From assembly GCF_900104135.1 (NCBI RefSeq), contig NZ_FNIV01000002.1, positions 464,833-528,832 on the forward strand: a stretch of 64,000 bases of DNA. The letters are read 5' to 3'. Position 1 is the stretch's first letter; every line of letters begins with the position of its first letter. The stretch is from Halomonas shengliensis. GTDB lineage: Bacteria; Pseudomonadota; Gammaproteobacteria; Pseudomonadales; Halomonadaceae. Positions 48,826 to 57,500 of the stretch are shown here, piece after piece. Below the pieces are notes generated by a model. It saw nothing but the letters and a program-made list of their open reading frames with translations. It did not search any database and was not told the DNA's origin. Position numbers and translations under genes: made by a program.

Positions 48826-49575
48826 TCAAATATCTCGAACACGACGTTTCATATATTTCCAGAACACACCGTTTGCATTAGCCACGGCGATTACCAAACC
48901 ACGCCAGCCATCAAGAAAGCCGCGCCTCAAAAGATAGGTACGCAAGAAAGCAAATATGGACTTTAATAAAATTATCCCCACGGGATATACCCGCAACGTG
49001 TCCGATTGTGCACGAATAGTCGAATAACGGTTTATCTTATCCAAAAACTGACCAAGTTCAGTAACTGCCAGATGCTCAAGGCAACCGTCCAGCCGCACGA
49101 CCTGTGTAGTTGGGCTAACTGCAACCGACTCGTGCACCATGGCATCATTGAAGTTATGCCGCTGGCGATGAAAGACACGTACCAGCCAGTCATTGCCCCA
49201 GCCCGAATGGTGCACGGGCTTGCCCAATAGCCAGTTTTCACGCAGCACCTCGACCACCACATCGGGATCAGCGGTGAGCAGCCAGCCGGCCAACGACTCA
49301 AGCCAGCGAATGGTAGGCGCCTCATCGGCGTCCAGCGATAGGATCCAGTCATGACGAGCGAGCGATACCGCATGGCGCTTGGTCGGGCCAAAGCCAAAAA
49401 ACTCACCTTGGTGAAGCGATACGTTAGCGTAGCGACGAGCAATATCGAGAGTCTCATCGGTGGACCCGTTGTCGTAAACTACCACTTCTCCCAAGGCCTC
49501 GAGCGAATCGAGGGTGCGGGCTAGGGTTCCCGCTGCGTTGCGGGTAATGATCACGGCACTCAGCTCAGAGAGCAT
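48826..49575 (-). CDS. waaE: Glycosyltransferase family 2, WaaE/LgtF-like
   Basis: A 249-residue GT-A glycosyltransferase. It begins LSAVIITRNAAGTLARTLDSLEALGEVVVYDNGSTDETLDIARRYA, with the metal-binding acid segment WILSLDADEAPT near residue 80 and QGEFFGFGPTKRHAVSLA, all characteristic of the WaaE/KdtX family. Such enzymes (WaaE in Klebsiella, LgtF in Haemophilus) add beta-1,4-glucose to heptose I. The C-terminus, with RRGFLDGWRGLVIAVANANGVFWKYMKRR, is also found as a stray fragment at 55667-55750. The gene precedes the GT4 gene on the same strand. Confidence 0.88.
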   Translation of the reverse strand: MLSELSAVIITRNAAGTLARTLDSLEALGEVVVYDNGSTDETLDIARRYANVSLHQGEFFGFGPTKRHAVSLARHDWILSLDADEAPTIRWLESLAGWLLTADPDVVVEVLRENWLLGKPVHHSGWGNDWLVRVFHRQRHNFNDAMVHESVAVSPTTQVVRLDGCLEHLAVTELGQFLDKINRYSTIRAQSDTLRVYPVGIILLKSIFAFLRTYLLRRGFLDGWRGLVIAVANANGVFWKYMKRRVRDI

Positions 49576-49654
49576 GTAAAAACCGTCCTGCCAGAATAGA
49601 CTGCGAATGCTACTATAGCCGCCATTATCCCCACAAACTTTCTACGAGGCGGCC

Positions 49655-50698
49655 TTGCACATCATCCATGCCAATCTGGCCCGGGGGTTCCGCGGTGGCG
49701 AGCGGCAAACGGTGCTGCTGATCCAGGCACTGGCCGATAGGGCAGAGATATCATTCCAGACACTGGTGTGCCGGCCAGACTCGCCCCTGCGCGCAGAACT
49801 GGCCACAACGCCCGGAGTGCGTTTTGCCAGCGCTCGCCATCAGCTGGCTGGGCATTGGCAGGTGAAGCGAGCCACCTTGGTCCATGCCCACGACGCCAAG
49901 GCGGTACATTGGGCCTGGCTGCATCGCCGACTGTCGGGTACCCCTTACCTCATTACCAGGCGAGTGGATACAGCAGTCAAGCGCAAATTCAGCAATCAGG
50001 TGTTCTACCGGGATGCTTACCGTTGCGTGGCACTATCTCGGGTCATCGCCGAGAATATACAGCCACTAAGTCCGCATCCAGTGGTGCAGATTCCCAGTGC
50101 ATTTACTCCTCTCACACCTGCACCCGACATCGCACGTGCTTTCCGAGGACGCTATCCCGGGCGTTTTCTGGTCGGTCATGCTGGTGCGCTGGTTGACCGG
50201 CACAAGGGGCAGCGCGTGCTACTCGATGCTGCCCGCCGGCTACAGCAAACGCACCCCGATATGCTATTCGTCTTTTTTGGCCGTGGGGAAGATGAAGCCA
50301 TCCTCAAAAAGGAGAGTGCCGCACTGGATAATGTCATCTGGGCTGGCTTCAAGCCTGACATCGCTAATTACTTGCCGGCACTAGACGTGTTTGCCTTTCC
50401 CTCTCGCAATGAAGGGCTGGGGTCGGTATTGCTGGATGCCATGCGTGCCGGAGTACCTGTAGTCGCCAGTCAAACCGGAGGCATCCCCGATATTGTCCAC
50501 CACGGTGAAACCGGGCTGTTGTTTCCACCTGGTGACAGTGAAGCCCTTGCCCGGCAGCTGGTGCGATTGCGCGATAACGCATTACGCCAGACGCTTACGC
50601 AAAATGCCACTACACATCTGGCCGGATACACACCTGAGGCCATGGCCAACTCCTATATGGCTCTTTACTCCTCGCTCACTCAACACCGTATTGATTAG
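49655..50698 (+). CDS. Glycosyltransferase family 4, LPS core
   Basis: A 347-residue GT-B glycosyltransferase. The N-terminal HIIHANLARGFRGGERQTVLLIQALADR has the acceptor-side glycine loop, and the C-terminal domain has FLVGHAGALVDRHKGQRVLLDAARRLQQ and PALDVFAFPSRNEGLGSVLLDAMRAGVPVVASQTGGIPDIV with the nucleotide-sugar E-x7-E motif. The start is a TTG at 49655 preceded by GAGGCGG; no ATG fits. It runs divergently from the waaE-like gene and directly precedes the GT90 gene. The sugar cannot be deduced. Confidence 0.88.
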   Translation: MHIIHANLARGFRGGERQTVLLIQALADRAEISFQTLVCRPDSPLRAELATTPGVRFASARHQLAGHWQVKRATLVHAHDAKAVHWAWLHRRLSGTPYLITRRVDTAVKRKFSNQVFYRDAYRCVALSRVIAENIQPLSPHPVVQIPSAFTPLTPAPDIARAFRGRYPGRFLVGHAGALVDRHKGQRVLLDAARRLQQTHPDMLFVFFGRGEDEAILKKESAALDNVIWAGFKPDIANYLPALDVFAFPSRNEGLGSVLLDAMRAGVPVVASQTGGIPDIVHHGETGLLFPPGDSEALARQLVRLRDNALRQTLTQNATTHLAGYTPEAMANSYMALYSSLTQHRID

Positions 50699-51676
50699 AT
50701 GCTATCGCCCATGAAAAACGGAAAAAATGCCTACCGTGCGCACAAGCTTAAGTTCTATATTACAGGTCTACTTGGCGCTTTAGTCCCGAGAATTTTTTTT
50801 CGGCGTCAGGTCAAATCTCTATTGTCCGAATTTAGCACTCTTCCCGCGGCCGAGCAGAAAGCCATCATGGCGCGCGTAAAATATTACAATAAGCTTGACA
50901 AGCTTACAGAACTTTCCAGCGAGGCTGTCAGTAACAAAAATTTCAAAATACGCACAACCAAGTCGACATATCACCTCGATTTTTATCAAGTTGCAAGGTA
51001 CTTTCAGGAAAGTAGTACGTATCACTATCGCTTTGGGGACAAGACTTTTGTTCCCGACGAACCCACCTTTGTAAAAAGCAGACCAATTCGCGGAAATAAT
51101 CAGAACTCGGTATTACTTAAACTCGACAGTGTTCGACATTTCTACACAGTTAACGACCCATATCATTATAAAAACAAAAAAGACATCCTCGTGTGGCGGG
51201 GAGCAGCACATCAACCCCATCGGCAACACTTTCTAGCAAAGTGCCACGGTATGGACCTGTGTGATGTCGGCGCCACCGACAACAAGGCGGAAACAGCTAG
51301 ATACCGCAAGCCATTCATGTCTATTGAACAACAACTTGGAAACAAGTTTATATTCAGCATTGAGGGTAATGATGTTGCCACTAATCTAAAATGGATCATG
51401 GCATCAAATTCATTGTGTTTTATGAAGCAGCCGATTTATGAAACTTGGTTCATGGAAGGCACGCTGATACCTGGCCATCATTACGTTGAGGTCAGCGATG
51501 ACTTTTCCGATCTTGGCCAAAAAATAGAATATTACATAGCACATCCCGAAGAGGCCCAGGAGATCATCCGCAATGCTAATCGCTACATTGCCAATTTTTA
51601 TAATTCACAACGCGAAACACTCATCGCATTAATAGTTTTTGACCGCTACTTATCATACACACAAAAATCACTTTAA
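50699..51676 (+). CDS. Glycosyltransferase family 90 (LPS-modifying, CAP10-like)
   Basis: A 325-residue GT90 protein. The family core is clear in DILVWRGAAHQPHRQHFLAKCHG, then FMSIEQQLGNKFIFSIEGNDVATNLKWIMASNSLCFMKQPIYETWFMEGTLIPGHHYVEV and the C-terminal YIAHPEEAQEIIRNANRYIANFY. Members in bacteria add xylose or other sugars to LPS or capsule, and those in fungi and animals include Cap10 and POGLUT. It starts at the base after the previous stop (TAG-ATG). Base composition falls markedly below that of flanking genes, which suggests transfer. It is followed by a 248-base gap. Confidence 0.88.
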   Translation: MLSPMKNGKNAYRAHKLKFYITGLLGALVPRIFFRRQVKSLLSEFSTLPAAEQKAIMARVKYYNKLDKLTELSSEAVSNKNFKIRTTKSTYHLDFYQVARYFQESSTYHYRFGDKTFVPDEPTFVKSRPIRGNNQNSVLLKLDSVRHFYTVNDPYHYKNKKDILVWRGAAHQPHRQHFLAKCHGMDLCDVGATDNKAETARYRKPFMSIEQQLGNKFIFSIEGNDVATNLKWIMASNSLCFMKQPIYETWFMEGTLIPGHHYVEVSDDFSDLGQKIEYYIAHPEEAQEIIRNANRYIANFYNSQRETLIALIVFDRYLSYTQKSL

Positions 51677-51924
51677 CTAGAAACTATAAATCAACCACAC
51701 ACTCAGCTCCATAACCATCAAATAGTCGTTGGACTTCATCGCCGGCAGATGTAGTGCGGTATCAGCTACCCAAAGTCGTTCCCCTAACGTTGCAGCTGCG
51801 CTACATCCACAACTATTTTCTCTGTTTCGAGGGCTGAGGTCTGCCCATACCCCGGCTCAGAGGTGAGCTCCACACCCAGTGACGAAAAATCCTAAAATCG
51901 ATACGCCAGTGGCGGACAGCACCA
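51677..51924. other. 248-base gap with no gene
   Basis: I see no open frame, RNA or repeat here. It lies between the converging GT90 and O-antigen ligase genes and is of intermediate base composition. Confidence 0.5.
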
Positions 51925-53235
51925 TCACAAACTATTTTCTGCCTGCTCAGCTAACCAGATATGGGTAACCAAGCCGCCCATGACGATATTAAAAAGATGA
52001 ATACCCGACCAGTAAAACATAAACGACTCAAAGCTATTAACAATTAACCAGAACAGGAAAAAAGAGTAAGCAAATAGGGTCATATTACCCGGCATGTAGC
52101 CGTTCCGCCATGCTTTCCAGGTGCCACTTGCGACCCACCAGCCCAAAACAACAAAAACCGACAAGCCCAGTAGCCCATATGAAACCAGTAGCTCTAGGAG
52201 ACTATTATGCAAATGGCCAAACGCTTTTAACTGCGGAGAAATCCCTTCCGTTTGCCGCATCACGAGAGAGCCTGCATCTTCTCCCCAGCCTACTATGGGG
52301 CGCTCAGCAATCCAGCTTAGTGATGCTTGCCAAGAAACCAATCGAACCCCTGCACTAGTTAAAGGAATGTTGTCAAAATCACCTTCAACAACTTGAGCTA
52401 CAACTTCACTTTCGGAATTCAGGCGCTTAGACATTGAATCATGAAATGTGAACAAAACTCCTATTCCCATCACTATCCCAATCAGACCCGCCACAATGAA
52501 CGTTCGGCTAAGCCGCACTTCAGATCCTTTTTTTAAATTCCAAGCAGTCCATACCAGCCCCATTAAAGGGAGCACGATTGCCAATGCCAGCCAGCTGGCT
52601 CGGGTTTGTGTAACAATAACACCCATCAAGCAGAGGAGAACTCCAATCCCCCACCCACCTCGACGCAACCAACTCCATTGTCCTGCTGCCAAGAATAGCT
52701 GACTGAAGGCCAGCAAACCAATCAGCCCTGCTCCCAAGAACATACTGATATGCTGGGCATTATGAATATTAAAATCAACACGACGCCCTAGTAGCCCAAG
52801 CCTCCAATCATTAATTGCGCTCGGCAACAGTGTGGCGATTAAAACACCAACCAGTGCAAGCCCCCAAATTAAAAGTGTTGTACGCGTACTTCCACCCAAC
52901 CACCATGCAACAGCAATAAATACAAAGCTCTTGGCTAGTCGGCCCAGCTTAGGGTAGTCAGGCAACCACTCTGGGTGATGAAAATAGCCTAGCGCCCAAG
53001 TTATCAACTGCACCACTAACGCCGCCCACAACAGCCACAGCGGCACACTACGCCGAAACTTTTTCCCGTATACTAAAAGCGTAACTAACCCAACGAATGA
53101 CAATAAACTACCAGAAAACTCTCCTAGCGTTGGCACCGGCAAACGAAACAATGCACACATCACCATTGAAACAATACCAACATACCACCATGCTTCAGGA
53201 ACCTCCCAGCCTGCTGGGCGAACATTGCTAATCAT
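51925..53235 (-). CDS. waaL: O-antigen ligase (WaaL-like, Wzy_C domain)
   Basis: A 436-residue inner membrane protein with about ten to twelve helices. The family features are the central RRVDFNIHNAQHISMFLGAGLIGLLAFSQLF and TQTRASWLALAIVLPLMGLVWTAW, the large periplasmic loop with LTSAGVRLVSWQASLSWIAERPIVGWGEDAGSLVM, and FGHLHNSLLELLVSYGLLGL with the conserved histidine and arginine pattern of Wzy_C. It would join O-antigen or another polymer to lipid A-core in the periplasm. The ATG at 53235 is preferred to the GTG at 53247. No O-antigen cluster is in the window. Confidence 0.88.
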   Translation of the reverse strand: MISNVRPAGWEVPEAWWYVGIVSMVMCALFRLPVPTLGEFSGSLLSFVGLVTLLVYGKKFRRSVPLWLLWAALVVQLITWALGYFHHPEWLPDYPKLGRLAKSFVFIAVAWWLGGSTRTTLLIWGLALVGVLIATLLPSAINDWRLGLLGRRVDFNIHNAQHISMFLGAGLIGLLAFSQLFLAAGQWSWLRRGGWGIGVLLCLMGVIVTQTRASWLALAIVLPLMGLVWTAWNLKKGSEVRLSRTFIVAGLIGIVMGIGVLFTFHDSMSKRLNSESEVVAQVVEGDFDNIPLTSAGVRLVSWQASLSWIAERPIVGWGEDAGSLVMRQTEGISPQLKAFGHLHNSLLELLVSYGLLGLSVFVVLGWWVASGTWKAWRNGYMPGNMTLFAYSFFLFWLIVNSFESFMFYWSGIHLFNIVMGGLVTHIWLAEQAENSL

Positions 53236-53339
53236 ATCACCCACCACTTACAATTAAAAAACTATCCATGACAACCAACCTAAGACAAATAACATTATTG
53301 AGAAATAGCTTTTGACTACCGATTGAAAGCAGTTGAAAG

Positions 53340-53937
53340 TCATAAATTCCAACAAGGAACCTTCTCCTCCACCCGCTTTATGAACGCTCGTGCATACTTC
53401 GCGGACTGGCTGTGCCTGACCTTCAGATGGCCCCTGTGCATGGCACGGTCGATGGCGTCATACAGATAGCGCTTCTGCTGCTCGTCGGGCACCTGGGGCA
53501 GATGCTTGATGTTGGTATGCACGTAACCGGGTTCATGGTCCTTGAAGGGCTTATGCCGAGGCTTCTCACCACCTCCGGCGTCCTGTCGCGCCAGTGTCAG
53601 TACCTCACGCCGCTTGAGCATACGATGCAGGCCGGAGCGAGACAACCGGGAGTCATGAACTCACGCGCCACGACAAGCAGGTCACCCAGGCCAAGGCGGA
53701 GGAACTCGCAGGCCGCGATCAGCGTCTCTTCCTGATCGAAATTCAGTGTGACCAACAGGTTGTCACGCATGTGCGGACGGTCATGGACATCGTCACGGTA
53801 CAGCCAGCGACGGAAGGTCACAGCGGCAACGCCATTCTGACGGCCAGATCGCTATCCGTGAGGCTGGAGAGCACTACCTGGATCTCGGCACGGTTCTTCG
53901 GTGTCGTGGTCGCTTGTTTATGTAACCCGATATCCAT
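53340..53937 (-). pseudogene. IS481-family transposase remnant
   Basis: The reverse strand encodes, in three frames, pieces of an IS481-type transposase: MDIGLHKQATTTPKNRAEIQ (from 53937), then RRWLYRDDVHDRPHMRDNLLVTLNFDQEETLIAACEFLRLGLGDLLVVAREFM, then SRSGLHRMLKRREVLTLAR...KPRHKPFKDHEPGYVHTNIKHLPQVPDEQQKRYLYDAIDRA. At least two frameshifts (near 53820 and 53640) and loss of the C-terminal third, including the end of the DDE domain, make it inactive. It separates waaL from an AT-rich foreign gene. Confidence 0.8.
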
Positions 53938-54034
53938 GAACCTGCTCCCGGATAGATTTCTGAAAAGCTCCCTAGCGATAAATAGAGAATAATATTTACA
54001 GCTCGCTTTACCATCCGGGATTCTGAGGAACCTA

Positions 54035-54904
54035 TTAAATCTCAATATTGTAATACTTTATTACATTATCTATCTGCTTGTCGTTATAACCTTTATTTAC
54101 ATTTATTTTATTAAGCCCGGCTTCGGAAGAGGCATTTGGAAGCTCCACAAAGTCCTTAAAGTCTCTCCCTTGCACATTTATAATTTCCGTCTTATTCATT
54201 TTTGCCATAAAATACATCCAAACATCATCTGCATAAGGACAAATTTTAGTAAATATTTCTTTTTTTGTCACATCTCCATATAAAGAATTTGGAGGATAAA
54301 GGGTCCCCGCCCCCCCTGTGAGAAAAATATTCCCATTATTCTCCTTCGTCTCTCTCTTCCACTCTTTATATGGCCTCATTTTTCCTTTACTAAACGTGAT
54401 CTCATGAGCCCTGTGCCCTACTATTGCACTGGGGCACTCTTTATGTTTGTTGACTAAGATTTCTATTGTATCTCTAGGATAGAGAATATCATCATCTAAC
54501 GTGATAATAATGCTATCAGGAAATTCTAGAAGCGCGGGGACTATCTTTTTATAGCTTCTTATATCTTCACAAAACCTTATTTCAAGGCCAAAATCAATTC
54601 TCTCAGTTATTGAGATTGGCAAGTTACCAAACTCACCTTCCGCCAGCCATAAAACAACTCTATTCGGCAAGACTGTCTGCTGGGAAATAGATTCAAGAAC
54701 CAAGTAGACATCATGAATTCTTTTAGAGTATGTAGTCAAGCTTACCACTATTTCTTTGTCAACAACACGCTCTTCTTGTGTTAGGCGCTTAAGATCTCGT
54801 GCATCTACCTGACACTGTCTCTTAGCAATTTCTCTCTCTACGAGGAGCCTCATCCTCTCAATATCTTTCTTCCTTCTTTTTCTGAAGAACATTTTTTCAC
54901 CCAT
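54035..54904 (-). CDS. GT-A-type glycosyltransferase-like protein, foreign base composition
   Basis: A 289-residue protein. After a basic N-terminus (residues 1-45), EIVVSLTTYSKRIHDVYLVLESISQQTVLPNRVVLWLAEGEF begins a GT-A fold, and the metal-binding motif is in DSIIITLDDDILYPRDTIEILV near residue 135. HRAHEITFSKGKMRPYKEWK and CPYADDVWMYFMAKMN follow. It resembles small glycosyltransferases found in polysaccharide islands; no specific sugar can be assigned. It is strongly AT-rich (13 G+C in the 60 bases at 54241-54300), unlike its neighbours, and lies between two insertion sequence remnants, so it was acquired horizontally. ATG codons at 54904 and 54892 are both possible starts. Confidence 0.75.
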   Translation of the reverse strand: MGEKMFFRKRRKKDIERMRLLVEREIAKRQCQVDARDLKRLTQEERVVDKEIVVSLTTYSKRIHDVYLVLESISQQTVLPNRVVLWLAEGEFGNLPISITERIDFGLEIRFCEDIRSYKKIVPALLEFPDSIIITLDDDILYPRDTIEILVNKHKECPSAIVGHRAHEITFSKGKMRPYKEWKRETKENNGNIFLTGGAGTLYPPNSLYGDVTKKEIFTKICPYADDVWMYFMAKMNKTEIINVQGRDFKDFVELPNASSEAGLNKINVNKGYNDKQIDNVIKYYNIEI

Positions 54905-55319
54905 GATAATTTATCTAGAATATGATTTTAATTACCACATCAACTCGACCATCAAAATATTCAATCCCTCTATTTTTTCTTTCTGTAAAATGAAAATAAT
55001 TTGTAATTTTTGTGGAGTCACGACTCTCTGCTCCGCCTATTATTTCAACAGTTCGACACCCACTTTTATTTGGCTCTTCGCAGACTGACATAAAGACAAA
55101 GAATTCTTAGGGGGAATCAAGATGGAGAAACGGCGGTAAATCCGCGTCAGCTGATGCTCATCACAAACGCCTGCTCACGGATACCGCCATTACCATGGAT
55201 GCTACCCCACTCTACCTGGTCTGGAAAGGTTTCAGCGTCGCTCACCATATGTTTCTGGCTAAGCAAATACTACGCCTTACGCAGTCCCCTGATGACCGGC
55301 CCCTTCCGTCTACAGCGGC
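54905..55319. other. 415-base region with no intact gene
   Basis: The first 200 bases are AT-rich like the foreign gene at 54035-54904; the rest is more GC-rich and leads into the ISL3 remnant. Short frames here (for instance 54903-55088) have no family features or ribosome sites. Some of it may be decayed transposase sequence, but I cannot show that. Confidence 0.5.
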
Positions 55320-55664
55320 TGTGACCACGCCTGCTTCCTCATGCATAGCGTGTATCTCCGCCGTATCCGGGAGGCCCTGCACCCAACGCCGAGGTGGCTT
55401 ACGACCACTACCATGTGCTGGCCAAGTGCGGATGTGAGGTGATGGACCGGGTGCACGTCAACCAGGCCAATCAACTGCGCAACGGCAAGGCCCCCCGCAA
55501 GGTGGTCAAGGGCTAGTCGCTGGCTGTTGCTGCGCAACTAGGACAATCCCAAGCCTGAGCAGGCAGTGAAACTGGAGCCCTGCCTGGATGGCACCTCTCC
55601 AGCGCTCGCCCCCGACCGAATACCAGCGTGCTGGAGGGCATGAAAACCGGATCAAGGCCATTAA
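55320..55664 (+). pseudogene. ISL3-family transposase remnant
   Basis: Read across several frames, this stretch gives LRRIREALHP, then AEVAYDHYHVLAKCGCEVMDRVHVNQANQLRNGKAPRKVVKG (55388-55516), then SRWLLLRN-DNPKPEQAVKLE and TSVLEG-ENRIKAIN. These follow the ISL3 transposase order (AEIVFDKFH..., WLLLR, LEG-N-IK). Stops and frameshifts break every part, and both ends are missing. It abuts a glycosyltransferase fragment, so one end of the old element was probably near 55665. Confidence 0.65.
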
Positions 55665-55666
55665 CA

Positions 55667-55750
55667 TGGGGTCTTGCCATCGCCTTCTCCAACACCAATG
55701 GCGTATTCTGGAAGTACATGAAGGCATATGCTCTCCACCAAGCTCCCTGA
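55667..55750 (+). pseudogene. C-terminal stump of a WaaE-like glycosyltransferase
   Basis: A 27-residue frame reads WGLAIAFSNTNGVFWKYMK and ends with a TGA at 55748. It matches the last part of the intact waaE-like protein at 48826-49575 (GLVIAVANANGVFWKYMK) but differs in DNA. It is the 3' end of a related gene whose 5' part was lost when ISL3 sequence was inserted or recombined. Confidence 0.7.
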
Positions 55751-55814
55751 CTGCATTAGAAATTGCAGTTGGGATGGCCTCGGCCTCTATCTCATTTTAC
55801 TATTGCAGACATCC

Positions 55815-57494
55815 ATGATACTCCCCTCCCGTCCAGACCGGCTCAAACACCCCCGCTGGTGGGCCCTGCTCGTGATCGGGCTCTGTCTCGGCTATGCCAT
55901 CGTCACCGTGGCGGTACTGCCAGCGTGGAGCCTGGTGCTCATCGTCGGCGCCTGGCTGGGCCTGGGTTGGCTGCTGCGCTGGGGCAAGCCGGCGAACCCC
56001 AGGCCGCCAGTTAGAGTCTGGCCCTGGTCGCTGGTGCCTCTCTGCCTGTGGGGCGTCTACGTCTATCTGGCCGAGAGCTTCGGCATCGTCGAGATCGGGG
56101 CGATCTTCTTCCACCTGCAGGCGGGCATCTCCGACCATGGCGGCAGCGGCCGCCTGCTGGCCGCGGCGCTCTATACCCTGACGATGCTGGCGCTGCTGGC
56201 CGCCTTCACCTGGCTGGCGCGCCGCGACCATCGCTGGCGCCTCGCGGATCGGCTGCTGGCACTGGTGCTGATCGCCAGCAACCCGCTGTTCTACAGCATG
56301 GGGCAGCGCAGCGCTGCCATCGTCACCGACGACGGGGCCTGGCTGGACCGTCGCTATGCGGCGCCCGTGATCCAGCAGGCGCCCCGGGAGCCGCCGAACC
56401 TGCTGCTGCTCTACCTGGAGAGCATCGAGCGCACCTACGCCGACCGTGAACGCTTCGGCGACGCCTATGCCTTCCTGGAGGCCCTGGGGCGCCGCGGCCA
56501 CGTCTTCGAGGGGGTTCGCCAGCTGGAGAACACCGGCTGGACCATGGCCGGCATGATCGCCAGCCAATGCGGCACCCCGCTGATGCCGGCGGGCCTGCTC
56601 CACGACAACCAGTTCGAGCCACTGGGGCGCGTGGTGCCGGGGATCCGCTGCCTGGGCGACGTGCTGGCGGCCCAGGGCTATCGCCTCAGCTTCCTGGGCG
56701 GCGCCAGCACCGACTTCGCCGGCAAGGGGATCTTCTACCGGGACCATGGCTTCGACCGGATCCTGGGCCGGGCGGAACTCGAGCCCCGCCTGGAGGACCC
56801 GGAGTACCTCAACGACTGGGGGCTCTTCGACGACAGCCTCTACGACTTTACCGTCGAGGAGATCCGCCGCCTGGAGGAGGAGGGCGAGGAGCCCTGGGGG
56901 GTGGTCAACCTCAGCCTCACCGGCCATGCCCCCAACGGCTACCCGGCCGAGGCCTGCCTGGAGCGCCAGGGCGAGTTCGATGGCGAGGATATCCTCTACT
57001 CGGTGGAGTGCTCGGCCTGGCTCGCCTTCGACCTGATCGACCGTCTCGAGCGCGAGGGGCTGCTGGAGAACACCCTGGTGGTGATCGCCAGCGACCACCT
57101 GACCATGCGGGTCTCCGCCTGGGAGCAGCTGATCGCCGGCGAGCGGGATAACACCTTCATGCTGCTGGGCGAAGGCATCGAGGAGGGCCAGCGCACCCGG
57201 CGGCAGGCTGCCACCATCGACCTGTTCCCGACCCTGCTCGAGGCGATGGGCTTCACCCTCGAGGAGGGACGGGCCGGGCTGGGGGTCTCGCTGCTGGGCG
57301 AGGCACCTACCCTGGTGGAACAACATGGCCTGACCGACCTGGCGGCACGCATGCATGAGGAGACGGGGCTGCAGCAGCGGCTGTGGGAGGGGCTGGTGCC
57401 GAAAGGCCGCCGTGAGGAGGCCGCCGGGGCGCCGACACAGGTAGTGGAGACCCCGGAGGACAGCGCCGACGAGGCGCGCCCGGTCATGCAGTGA
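55815..57494 (+). CDS. LTA synthase/OpgB-family phosphoglycerol transferase
   Basis: A 559-residue inner membrane protein of the alkaline phosphatase superfamily. The N-terminal 190 residues hold about five helices. The periplasmic sulfatase-like domain follows: LLLLYLESIERTYADRERFGDAYAFLEAL, the nucleophile region TGWTMAGMIASQCGTPLMP, FLGGASTDFAGKGIFYRDHGFDRILGRAEL, and ASDHLTMRVSAWEQL. These match E. coli OpgB (MdoB), which moves phosphoglycerol from phosphatidylglycerol to periplasmic glucans. It lacks the long C-terminal extension of OpgB. Here the LPS setting suggests core modification. The ATG at 55815 precedes the first helix; its ribosome site is poor. Confidence 0.88.
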   Translation: MILPSRPDRLKHPRWWALLVIGLCLGYAIVTVAVLPAWSLVLIVGAWLGLGWLLRWGKPANPRPPVRVWPWSLVPLCLWGVYVYLAESFGIVEIGAIFFHLQAGISDHGGSGRLLAAALYTLTMLALLAAFTWLARRDHRWRLADRLLALVLIASNPLFYSMGQRSAAIVTDDGAWLDRRYAAPVIQQAPREPPNLLLLYLESIERTYADRERFGDAYAFLEALGRRGHVFEGVRQLENTGWTMAGMIASQCGTPLMPAGLLHDNQFEPLGRVVPGIRCLGDVLAAQGYRLSFLGGASTDFAGKGIFYRDHGFDRILGRAELEPRLEDPEYLNDWGLFDDSLYDFTVEEIRRLEEEGEEPWGVVNLSLTGHAPNGYPAEACLERQGEFDGEDILYSVECSAWLAFDLIDRLEREGLLENTLVVIASDHLTMRVSAWEQLIAGERDNTFMLLGEGIEEGQRTRRQAATIDLFPTLLEAMGFTLEEGRAGLGVSLLGEAPTLVEQHGLTDLAARMHEETGLQQRLWEGLVPKGRREEAAGAPTQVVETPEDSADEARPVMQ

Positions 57495-57500
57495 GCGGCG

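Noticed and set aside
54903..55088. 61-codon frame in the AT-rich gap
   Set aside because: No ribosome site, no recognisable motif, and composition typical of AT-rich non-coding DNA.
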